Shown: positions 7,805 through 15,297 of the stretch, piece by piece
Layout of the letters: every line of letters begins with the position of its first letter
Position numbering within the stretch: position 1 is the first letter of the stretch
Assembly: GCA_017643365.1 (NCBI GenBank)
Contig: JAEPNO010000024.1
Location: forward strand, 1-39,886
Direction of reading: 5' to 3'
DNA from: Balneolaceae bacterium
GTDB taxonomy: Bacteria > Bacteroidota > Rhodothermia > Balneolales > Balneolaceae
Length of the DNA: 39,886 nt
Translations under genes and position numbers: made by a program
The notes under the pieces: model-generated
Told to the model about the DNA's origin: nothing
The model's database searches: none
The model's input: the letters and a program-made list of their open reading frames with translations, nothing else

Positions 7805-9835
7805 ATGATCACCGATGCCAAGAAAGAAGAAGTAAAAGATGCTGCCGATATTGTAGAGGTCGTTTCAGACTATGTGAAGCTGAAGCGTTCGGGCAGTGGC
7901 TTTACCGGTTTGTGCCCATACCACAACGAAAAGACTCCTTCTTTTAACGTGAATCCTAATCTTAGGATTTATAAATGCTTTGGATGTGGGGAATCGGGCG
8001 ATGTATTCAAGTTCATCATGGATCAGGATGGGATTAGCTTTCCTGAGGCGGTTCGTGAACTTGCAGATCGATATGGCGTGTTTATCCCCGAAGACGAACC
8101 TGATCAAGAGCGTGGTGAGAACTATCAGATTAAAGAAGGGATGTATCATGCGCTCAAATTTGCAGGATATTTTTTCTATAGAAATTTGATTGAAAACCCG
8201 GAAGCTGAAAAGGCCATGGCGTACTTGCAAAAACGCGGGTACAATCGAGAGATTATTAAGCGGTTCGGATTGGGATATTCGCCCGCATCGGGCAACGAAT
8301 TATACAATGCGGCACTTGGAGCCGGTATCGAGATCGAGTATCTGGCAGAAGCCGATTTGATCAAACCAAGCAACCGAGGGGAAGGATATTACGATACTTT
8401 TCGGGGACGTTTGATGTTCCCCATCTTTTCGCCAACAAACAAAGTGATTGCTTTTGCAGGACGAGTGCTAGGCAATGAAAAAACAGCGAAGTACATCAAC
8501 TCGGCACAAACCAAAGTGTACAACAAAAGTGAGGTTGTGTACGGTGTAAATTTTGCTAAAAACGACATCCGAAAAAATAAAGAAGTCATATTGGTTGAAG
8601 GCTACACGGATGTAATTACGTTGAACGAGCATGGCGTTAAAAATGTGGTGGCAAGTTCGGGAACGGCGCTCACTCCAGGACAAATGAAGATTTTGCATCG
8701 CTATGGCGAGCGGATTGTGATGATTTACGATTCGGATAATGCCGGACAAGCAGCGATGAAGCGAGGAATAAATATCGCATTGGCTGAAGGGATGGAAGTA
8801 CAGTTGTTAGAATTGCCAGACGGGGAAGATCCCGATTCATTTGTGAAGCAATTTGGCAAAGAATCTTTTGATGAGCTAAAACAGAAAAAGGCACAGGATT
8901 TTGTTGATTTCTTGATGTTGAAAGCCGATGAAGAAGGTCGGCTCGAAAAACCTACTGAGTTAGCCAAAGTAATTTCAGAGATTCTGGAAGCCATTGCCAA
9001 TATTTCAGAGTCGATACAGCAGCAGTTGTATGTGCAACATCTGCATCAAAAAACGCAAAAATTCCGACGTGGGAGCGATCGCGATTTGTTTGAAGAACTT
9101 GAACGAGTGAAGGCGCAAAAGCAAAAAGAGCGTGACCGAGATCGTTTTCGTGCCCAAAAGCAGCAAGAGCGGCAGGTTCAGCAACGGATTCAAAACAACG
9201 ACGAACCGCCGTTGCCGGATGAAGAATTTCCGATCGATGGACCAATGATCGATGAAGTGCAATTTCAGGCTCCAACCAGGAAAAAGCCGAGTTACGAAAA
9301 AGAGCTTATCCGTCTGATGATTACCTATAAGAATCCGATGGTAGAGTACATTTGCTCGTTAACCAATGATCGTTTGTTTGAAGACGAAGAGTTAGCAGAA
9401 TTTTATCGTGATATCGTTGAGCGTTTCAAAAAGGGAGAGGAAATCAATATTGAAGTGTATTCGGAGAAAGCGAGTCCTTACCCAAGATTAATGGGAGATG
9501 TGTTATTAAAACAACACAGCGCCAGCGATCGCCATGCTGAAAAAATCGGAGTTGAGTATAAAGTTGATCGAAATCCTTATCGTACGGCAAAAAGTACGAT
9601 AAAGACTCTGGAATTGAGTTTCTTCAAAAGAAAAAGAGAAGAACTGGCTGAAAAAATGAAAACTGCCACGCCCGAAGAGAAACAAAAGATTATTAAAGTT
9701 CAGGCAGACATTCAGTCAAAAATTACCCAACGAGAGCGTGTCGATTCCGACGATTTTTATCCCGATCCCAAAGGTGAAAAAGACAATCCCCAAAGCGACA
9801 AAGTGTTTTCTTACAAGATGAAAGGGGAGAAGTGA
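7805..9835 (+). CDS. dnaG: DNA primase
   Basis: A 676-residue primase that lays down RNA primers at the replication fork. The N-terminal CHC2 zinc finger shows CPYH and CFGC flanking KTPSFNVNPNLRIYK. The catalytic core contains the TOPRIM motifs VILVEGYTDVI and VMIYDSDNAGQAA, plus the IKRFGLGYSP and GRLMFPI signatures. A charged, low-complexity KQKERDRDRFRAQKQQERQ stretch links the core to a poorly conserved helicase-binding C-terminal region. The ATG at 7805 is chosen over an in-frame GTG at 7772 because homologues start just before the VVSDYVKLKRSG region and the extra residues lie in repeat DNA. Inverted repeat copies flank the gene. Confidence 0.96.
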   Translation: MITDAKKEEVKDAADIVEVVSDYVKLKRSGSGFTGLCPYHNEKTPSFNVNPNLRIYKCFGCGESGDVFKFIMDQDGISFPEAVRELADRYGVFIPEDEPDQERGENYQIKEGMYHALKFAGYFFYRNLIENPEAEKAMAYLQKRGYNREIIKRFGLGYSPASGNELYNAALGAGIEIEYLAEADLIKPSNRGEGYYDTFRGRLMFPIFSPTNKVIAFAGRVLGNEKTAKYINSAQTKVYNKSEVVYGVNFAKNDIRKNKEVILVEGYTDVITLNEHGVKNVVASSGTALTPGQMKILHRYGERIVMIYDSDNAGQAAMKRGINIALAEGMEVQLLELPDGEDPDSFVKQFGKESFDELKQKKAQDFVDFLMLKADEEGRLEKPTELAKVISEILEAIANISESIQQQLYVQHLHQKTQKFRRGSDRDLFEELERVKAQKQKERDRDRFRAQKQQERQVQQRIQNNDEPPLPDEEFPIDGPMIDEVQFQAPTRKKPSYEKELIRLMITYKNPMVEYICSLTNDRLFEDEELAEFYRDIVERFKKGEEINIEVYSEKASPYPRLMGDVLLKQHSASDRHAEKIGVEYKVDRNPYRTAKSTIKTLELSFFKRKREELAEKMKTATPEEKQKIIKVQADIQSKITQRERVDSDDFYPDPKGEKDNPQSDKVFSYKMKGEK

Positions 9836-9840
9836 GGCTA

Positions 9841-9969
9841 AGAATTACGAATATAAGAGTTACGATTTACGAAGTACGAATTTAATAATTCCCCTCCGGT
9901 GGAGGGGTGGTTCGACGAATGTCGAATCGGGGTGGTGAAGAACTTTGACTTTTGAACTTTGAACAATTG
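9841..9969. repeat. Intergenic palindromic repeat, right inverted copy
   Basis: This block holds acgatttacg, aatttaataatt, the palindrome CCCCTCCGGTGGAGGGG (9891-9907), tggttcgacgaatgtcgaat and then gaactttgaacaattg. It is the near reverse complement of the left copy from about 7500, and the outer gaacaattg matches caattgttc at 7751. It begins 6 bp after the dnaG stop. Confidence 0.85.
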
Positions 9970-9994
9970 TTTTATTGATTTCTTAGTCCCTTTT

Positions 9995-10405
9995 TTACTC
10001 TTCTCGCTGATAATTCAGCATCCAGCGGATGCCGTATTTGTCTTCGAGTTGGCCGAATAAAGCACCCCAAAAAGTGTCTTGCAAATCCATGTGAATGGAA
10101 CCTTCTTCGGTAAGTTTACCCCAAGTTAGACGAAGTGAAGTTTCATTATCGAAAGAAAGATTGAGATGCACATTGTCGCCATTGGTAATTTCGCGATGTG
10201 GGGCACCATCCGAAAACATCATAGTAATCGAACCAATGGTTAGCTCGCCATGCATGATTTTTTCTCTATACTCGTCGGTTACAGGCATGCTAGCATCACC
10301 AAAACGTTGTAGTGAGGTAATTTCTGCGTTGAATACTTTTTTATAAAAATTCATGGCTTCTTCGCAGTTTCCGGGGAAAAACAGATAAGGAGTAATGCTT
10401 TGCAT
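9995..10405 (-). CDS. VOC-superfamily (PhnB / glyoxalase-like) protein
   Basis: A 136-residue vicinal-oxygen-chelate domain protein of the PhnB / 3-demethylubiquinone-methyltransferase-like type. It opens SITPYLFFPGNCEEAMNFYK, with YKKVFNAEI next, and carries IMHGELTIG and MMFSDGAP in the middle. It closes with WGALFGQLEDKYGIRWMLNY, the standard end of this family, whose reactions are mostly unassigned. An in-frame TTG at 10414 adds three residues; the ATG at 10405 is preferred. It follows the DUF4159 gene by about 38 bp and may share its transcript, but a functional link is not evident. Confidence 0.88.
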   Translation of the reverse strand: MQSITPYLFFPGNCEEAMNFYKKVFNAEITSLQRFGDASMPVTDEYREKIMHGELTIGSITMMFSDGAPHREITNGDNVHLNLSFDNETSLRLTWGKLTEEGSIHMDLQDTFWGALFGQLEDKYGIRWMLNYQREE

Positions 10406-10443
10406 AATCAACAAAATTAAGGTTAGCTGATTATAGCTTAAAT

Positions 10444-11121
10444 CTAAATGCGTGTCAAAGCATACACTAAAATGTTAACACCCATTTTAAGCGCCATCTC
10501 TCTTTTTTCTGGAGTATTACCGTGAACTTCAGCATCTGCCCAGCCATCGCCTAAATTTGACTCGAATGTATAGAAAACAACCAATCGGCCTTTATGAAAT
10601 ATACCATAACCTCGCGGAGCTTGATTGTCGTGTTCGTGAATTTTGGGTACGCCGTTGTTAAAGCGATATACTTGCTGATAGATTGGATGAGAGAAGGGTA
10701 ACTCTATGAATTCCTCATCAGGAAAAACCTCTTTCATGAGGCTTCTTATGTGATCGTCGAGACCATAATCGTCATCTACATATAAAAAACCGCCATTTTC
10801 TAAGTAATTTCTAAGATTGCGCACCTCAGTATTATTTGCGGTGATGGTGCCATGACCTGTAAGAAAAGCGAAAGGATAATCGTGTAAATCGGTACTGCCA
10901 AGTGCCACATCCACATATTTTTTATTGATGCTAATCGGGACATTCGCTTGTGTAAAACTAATCAAATTGGAAAGGGAAGACGGGTCGTTATACCAGTCGC
11001 CACCCCCTCGGTATTTGATGCGGGCAATTTCAAAAGCTCCATTTTGTTGAGCAAAAACTTCAACGATCTGAGGAGTAATAAAAAACGATATCAGTATTGT
11101 GAAAAGAACGGTTTTGCGCAT
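10444..11121 (-). CDS. Exported DUF4159 domain protein
   Basis: A 225-residue protein with a signal peptide (MRKTVLFTILISFFITPQI, cleaved near VFAQQ). The mature part opens FEIARIKYRGGGDWYNDPSS, and continues with DLHDYPFAFLTGHG, NYLENGGFLYVDDDYG and GYGIFHKGRLVVFYTFESNLGDGWAD. This is the pattern of DUF4159, a domain related to the flavodoxin/glutamine-amidotransferase-like folds near MoxR/BatA-type aerotolerance genes in other genomes. No such partners are present here. It lies 30 bp downstream of a DUF4249 lipoprotein gene. The biochemical role is unknown. Confidence 0.85.
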   Translation of the reverse strand: MRKTVLFTILISFFITPQIVEVFAQQNGAFEIARIKYRGGGDWYNDPSSLSNLISFTQANVPISINKKYVDVALGSTDLHDYPFAFLTGHGTITANNTEVRNLRNYLENGGFLYVDDDYGLDDHIRSLMKEVFPDEEFIELPFSHPIYQQVYRFNNGVPKIHEHDNQAPRGYGIFHKGRLVVFYTFESNLGDGWADAEVHGNTPEKREMALKMGVNILVYALTRI

Positions 11122-11151
11122 TTCGAAATCATCTTCTAAGGTTAGCCGGCA

Positions 11152-12051
11152 TTAAAATTCCATGCGTTTGATATGAGTTTGTATCGTATCGGAAGCTAAG
11201 GAACCAAAAATTCCTAAACCACCTTCCACATGAGTTATTGCATTTTGAATTTCACCGGGTGATAATGTGGAACCACCTAACTGTACCGATTCTGATCGAA
11301 CAAAGTCGTACACGTTATCATCAACCGTAGTGGCAACCAATTTATTATCCCCATAAAAGGCGACGGCAATCCATGGATAGCGGATGGTAATCGACTGATC
11401 TTGGTTGATGGTGAAATTGGCTGCATTTAGTAACCCTGAGCTGGTATTTGTTAGCTCCGACAAGTCCATTTCTTCATCATCATCAAAAAATAAATCGGCA
11501 TAGACAGGGGTTAAATTTTCGAGTGAGGGCTCAAGAGCCAACGTGTTAAAAATAAATACGTTTTGTCGGCCGGGATAAGTGCTTTCAGAAACCGTGATTT
11601 CGAGTTGCTCGGTTGATTGATACACTAAGGTATCGAGCACGGTGCTTATCACTTTAAAGGTATCCGGGACAATGGTTGTAGCAGTAATTTCTGCTGCAGA
11701 CGACGGCACATTTACATACAACTGATAGCTTCGGGCTGGTAACACGTTGTGAGCATCTACAGGTTGAAAAATACCCGCAGTATCACTCGCATAAGTAAAC
11801 ACCTCGTCGATATCGGTGCCGTTTTCGTTTAGTAATCGAATTTGAACTTCGGCATCAGCTACGGCAAATCTGCTGAAAGCGTATAAATCATCAATAGGTG
11901 CAGTGGTGGAAACACGTACTTGAGGCAATTGCCGATTGGCCACCAAATACGATTCTACCACGTAATACTCCTCGTAAGTATCCTGATTATAGACCTCGCA
12001 AGCAGCTAATAGAATAAGTAAAGCAAGAATGGTTAAAATATTGGCTTTCAT
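11152..12051 (-). CDS. DUF4249 outer-membrane lipoprotein
   Basis: A 299-residue predicted lipoprotein with lipobox LLAAC (cysteine near residue 18). DUF4249 features are the early VVESYLVANRQLPQVRVSTT, TTIVPDTFKVI in the middle and the closing IEGGLGIFG-like motif (here HVEGGLGIFGSLASDTI). In Bacteroidota these proteins are encoded next to a TonB-dependent receptor and are presumed to be its surface or periplasmic partner, like SusD for SusC. Here it starts 4 bp after the receptor stop, which supports that pairing. The substrate is not predictable. Confidence 0.9.
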   Translation of the reverse strand: MKANILTILALLILLAACEVYNQDTYEEYYVVESYLVANRQLPQVRVSTTAPIDDLYAFSRFAVADAEVQIRLLNENGTDIDEVFTYASDTAGIFQPVDAHNVLPARSYQLYVNVPSSAAEITATTIVPDTFKVISTVLDTLVYQSTEQLEITVSESTYPGRQNVFIFNTLALEPSLENLTPVYADLFFDDDEEMDLSELTNTSSGLLNAANFTINQDQSITIRYPWIAVAFYGDNKLVATTVDDNVYDFVRSESVQLGGSTLSPGEIQNAITHVEGGLGIFGSLASDTIQTHIKRMEF

Positions 12052-12055
12052 GAGA

Positions 12056-14326
12056 TTAAAACTTCACTGTGTAAGAGATTGCAGGTATAAGTGGGAGGAG
12101 GGTGACGTCGGTTCGACTGACCGGGTTTTCATCGAAATTGATTTGTGTAAACCACACATTTCTTCGGCTGTACACATTGATAACTTGAAGTTGGAGTTCA
12201 GACTCACCAAGCCCAAAGAATGTGCCACGCCTGCTAAACGAGACATCAGCCCGATGATAATGTGGCAAGCGAGAAGCATTCACATTTTCAACTACAAGCA
12301 CATTATTTTGATCGATCGCATTGTATGGCGAATCATACACCGCATATCGCCCGGTAGCCTCTGTGTACGCTTGTCCGGTTGCATACACCCAAGCGCCTGT
12401 GAACTTCCATTTACGGCTTAGATCGTAATTAAGAATGATTTTTACATCATTGCGTCGATCATATTTTGGGGGATAAAAACGAGCGGTCTGATTTTCATCG
12501 CCAATACCTACATTAAAAGTTGGCCATTTTCGCCAAGTGTAGCCAAAGGTATAGCCGATATATCCGTTTAAACGACCAACCCGTTTTTCGAACATGATTT
12601 CTGTACCATAAGCGTAGCCCTCTCCAATTCTAAATAAATCTTCGTACAGTAATCCTGCTGCATCAGGTAAAAAAGGATCTAGCTCGAATAGATCTTTCAT
12701 CGATCGGTAATAAAGCTCGATATCGAGGCCATAGTCTTTAAACGGAACTGTTTTGGCGCCAATTACAAATTGATCGCCATAAGAAGGACGAATGCCTTCG
12801 TCGGATGTTAACCATAAATCGAAACCTGAAAATGCTTCATTGGTAATCAACGTAAAGAACTGGTTATATCGCCCATAAGCCGCTTGTAAGGTGATGCGAT
12901 CGTTGGCGAAGTACTCGCCCGAAAGTCGAGGTTCCAGCCTTACGTAATCACCGTCGGAAAAGTAATTCGCTCGAACTCCTCCAATCACTTTCCATTGATC
13001 GGTGGGGCGCCAGGTGTCTTGCACATAAAAACTAGCATATCGCGCATGAATGCGAGTGCTGAAACTATCCTGATTATCAAAACGATCTTGCAATCTAAGA
13101 GTGAAAACGCCGGCCCAAATCCCACTGGCAATTTGATGTTTCTCGTTAGGGAGATACTCTAAATCTGACTTAAGTGAGAAGTCGTAAATATTGTTATCTC
13201 TTTTGAAAGGAGTTCCACCAAACTCAAATTCCGGAAAATTGAAATAACGGGAACCGGTAACAACGAAATTCGAAAATACTTTGTCGCTGAAAATATGAGT
13301 CCAGTTTCCACTTACGGTTTGATTGCCATAGTTGAGCGTGAACTCGGCGTCATCTGCAAAAGGAAAGCGCACTTTATCGGCACCGGAATAAAAAGCCAAA
13401 TGGAATTTATCGTTCAGCGATGCATCGTAATTGATTTTCCCATTAAAATCGTAGAAATAAAAGAGAGAGGGGATGTTGTCGTTTGATTGGCTAAGAGCTG
13501 ACAGCAACGGTTCCAACGTTGAGCGACGAGCAGCCAGCATGAACGATCCTTTTTTGTAGGGACCTTCGATTGCAATTCGCGAAGCCAGCATGCCTAAAGT
13601 TACCGATCCCTGATAGTTGTTCCTGTTGCCATCCTTATTATAAACTGAGAGCACTGAGCCAAGACGTCCGCCATACTCTGCGGGATAGCCTCCTTTATAC
13701 AATCGAACATCTTTGATTGCATCGGGATTAAACGTGGAGAAAAATCCAAAAAAGTGACTCGGATTATACACCGTAGTTTGATCGAGCATGATGAGTGTTT
13801 GATCTGGACTTCCGCCACGTATGTACAACCCGCTCGAGAAGTCACTTGCCGATTTTACTCCCGGTAGATATTGAATAGATCGAAAAACATCGGCCTCGAA
13901 AATAGCGGGAAGTGCTTTAATTAGCTCAGTTTTAACCTGTGCGGTTCCGATCGATTTAAGCTCTTGTAACTCGGCTTCCGATTCAACTACTATTTCCTCA
14001 CCTACTAAAACATCCGGTTCCAGGTTGATGTCAAAACGCAAGTTTTCGCCGGCTTCTAGCGTAATTTCGCGAGTAAATAATTTGTATCCGATGTAAGAAC
14101 AGGCAATGGTATAAGTGCCCGGTTCGATATTTGGAATGCCATAATACCCTTGTGCATTGGTTGCGCCACCACGGTTTATTTCGAGGAGGGCAACATTGGC
14201 GCTTATCAGTGTTTCGCCTGTGTTGGCGTCTCTCACGTATCCGGTGATGCTTACTGTTTGCCGAGCTTGTACTGCGAAAGTGCTTGCAATCAGAATCCCC
14301 GAAATCAAAAAGGATTTAAAAGTCAT
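12056..14326 (-). CDS. TonB-dependent receptor with carboxypeptidase-regulatory-like domain
   Basis: A 756-residue outer-membrane receptor. A signal peptide (ending AVQA) precedes a CarboxypepD_reg-like beta-sandwich (about 22-105; GYVRDANTGETLISANVAL, GYYGIPNIEPGTYTI, CSYIGYK). A plug domain follows, with VKSASDFSSGLYIRGGSPDQ and LDQTTVYNPSHFFGFFSTFN, then a long barrel ending ISYTVKF, with the C-terminal aromatic expected for BAM recognition. It imports a substrate with energy from TonB-ExbBD. It is the first gene of a leftward set with DUF4249, DUF4159 and VOC genes. It points away from a second receptor of the same class on the other side of the tmRNA gene. Confidence 0.94.
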   Translation of the reverse strand: MTFKSFLISGILIASTFAVQARQTVSITGYVRDANTGETLISANVALLEINRGGATNAQGYYGIPNIEPGTYTIACSYIGYKLFTREITLEAGENLRFDINLEPDVLVGEEIVVESEAELQELKSIGTAQVKTELIKALPAIFEADVFRSIQYLPGVKSASDFSSGLYIRGGSPDQTLIMLDQTTVYNPSHFFGFFSTFNPDAIKDVRLYKGGYPAEYGGRLGSVLSVYNKDGNRNNYQGSVTLGMLASRIAIEGPYKKGSFMLAARRSTLEPLLSALSQSNDNIPSLFYFYDFNGKINYDASLNDKFHLAFYSGADKVRFPFADDAEFTLNYGNQTVSGNWTHIFSDKVFSNFVVTGSRYFNFPEFEFGGTPFKRDNNIYDFSLKSDLEYLPNEKHQIASGIWAGVFTLRLQDRFDNQDSFSTRIHARYASFYVQDTWRPTDQWKVIGGVRANYFSDGDYVRLEPRLSGEYFANDRITLQAAYGRYNQFFTLITNEAFSGFDLWLTSDEGIRPSYGDQFVIGAKTVPFKDYGLDIELYYRSMKDLFELDPFLPDAAGLLYEDLFRIGEGYAYGTEIMFEKRVGRLNGYIGYTFGYTWRKWPTFNVGIGDENQTARFYPPKYDRRNDVKIILNYDLSRKWKFTGAWVYATGQAYTEATGRYAVYDSPYNAIDQNNVLVVENVNASRLPHYHRADVSFSRRGTFFGLGESELQLQVINVYSRRNVWFTQINFDENPVSRTDVTLLPLIPAISYTVKF

Positions 14327-14527
14327 GAATAGTTAGCGTATTTAAAGTTCGCCCGTCTTTAACGAAGTATTTTGCAAAAAGTTAATTACAAAATAGATCA
14401 GGTTTGTTAAGGTAATGTTGCGATGTTGAAACAATGTAACAGCGCGGGAGTTTAAATGTTTTGTGCGATACCAACATTAATTCTGATGTATATAATTCGT
14501 ATATTACGCATCGTTCTTTTATTTACT

Positions 14528-14894
14528 GGGGATGTTCTGGATTTGACGGGATGAGTAACACCGCAGGTTGCATGTCGAGGATGACCAATGGTTCTCGTAA
14601 AACACCCATTATGGACACAAAAATAATTGACAACAATTATTCATACCGCTTAGCAGCATAAACTGCTGAGCCGATCCGCTGAAAGCGTGCCTATCAGCGT
14701 CAGTTTGGATCGCCATAACAGATAGGATAGCGTAGCAGGGTTTTCTGTCTCTGGTGCGTGAAACTTTACAGAATAGTTTGGAGTCGCTTGGTTGCTAGGC
14801 TCGGCTTCAGGCGAATGTTAATTAGCAGCTAAACATGTAGATATTTGCAGGTTTGCCGTTTCGGACCGGGGTTCGACTCCCCGCATCTCCACCA
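14528..14894 (+). ncRNA. ssrA: Transfer-messenger RNA (tmRNA)
   Basis: A one-piece tmRNA of about 367 nt. The 5' end GGGGATG pairs with CATCTCC (14884-14890) just before ACCA to form a 7-bp acceptor stem with one G-T pair. The T arm ccggggttcgactcccc and the 5' element GGGGATgttctggatttgac are the classic tmRNA signatures. The tag reading frame ends DNNYSYRLAA with TAA at 14659-14661. The resume codon is not certain, since the frame is open upstream through MDTKII. tmRNA with SmpB rescues stalled ribosomes and marks the products for proteolysis. The gene stands between two divergent TonB receptor clusters. Confidence 0.96.
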
Positions 14895-14903
14895 GTATAG
14901 ATT

Positions 14904-14940
14904 AAGCCGATTAGGTGTAGTTCTGGTTGGCTTTTTTTTT
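14904..14940 (+). terminator. tmRNA terminator
   Basis: aagccga (14904-14910) pairs with ttggctt (14927-14933; one G-T pair), followed by a run of T to 14940. It starts 10 bp past the CCA end of tmRNA. Confidence 0.85.
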
Positions 14941-14949
14941 GGATAATGT

Positions 14950-15048
14950 CGAACCGGGGTTCTGCCAAAGGCACTCCGATGGAGGACTCCCCGCATCTCC
15001 ACCAGTTTAGATTAAGCCGATCAGATTCAGTTCTGGTTGGCTTTTTTT
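14950..15048 (+). pseudogene. Tandem partial duplicate of tmRNA 3' end and terminator
   Basis: gactccccgcatctccacca (14985-15004), then gtttagattaagccgat and ttctggttggcttttttt, repeat the tmRNA 3' end and terminator with an offset of 110 bp and only a few mismatches. To the left the match continues for 10 nt (accggggttc), interrupted by a 22-nt insertion at 14963-14984. It lacks the tag, the pseudoknots and the 5' acceptor half, so it cannot make a functional tmRNA. The second terminator hairpin (15014-15043 plus T-run) is intact. Confidence 0.85.
14963..14984. repeat. 22-nt double mini-hairpin inserted in duplicated T-loop
   Basis: TGCC-aaa-GGCA followed by CTCC-gat-GGAG, two perfect 4-bp stems, sits exactly where the T-loop of the duplicate tmRNA end would be. 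The bases just left of it (aatgtcgaaccggggtt) also resemble gaatgtcgaatcggggtgg in the repeat at 9918-9936, so this looks like a member of the intergenic palindrome family. Confidence 0.65.
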
Positions 15049-15072
15049 GGGTGATCAATTTTTTGAACAAAT

Positions 15073-15120
15073 GTCCCTCTGTCCCTCTGTCCCTCTGTTC
15101 CTCTGTTCCTCTGTTCCTCT
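15073..15120. repeat. 8-bp tandem repeat, six copies
   Basis: Three copies of gtccctct are followed by three of gttcctct, head to tail. The repeat lies about 180 bp upstream of the second TonB receptor. The rest of 15121-15297 is AT-rich with no gene visible and should contain that receptor's promoter. Confidence 0.92.
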
Positions 15121-15297
15121 CATTATGATAAAAGTTATAACCAATTTTCCATTTCAATATTAAATGGATGTATATTCAGGGCTTCATCAAGAAAAGTAAT
15201 ACATAAAAAAATGTAATTGAGCTTGAATTAGTATGCAATAATTTCAAATCTCAGCCTTTTCTAAATAATTGTACAAATTCTACTAACACTTCTATAA

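Noticed and set aside
9891-9907. Palindrome after dnaG as its terminator
   Set aside because: The stem is strong but not followed by a T-run on the plus strand, and the same palindrome also lies upstream of the gene.
7513-9937. Inverted repeats around dnaG as transposon ends
   Set aside because: No transposase, no target duplication, and dnaG is a normal housekeeping gene; the repeats look like dispersed intergenic elements.
14985-15004. A second tmRNA or tRNA gene
   Set aside because: Only the 3' half-acceptor and T-arm fragment are present; there is no partner 5' strand, anticodon arm or tag.
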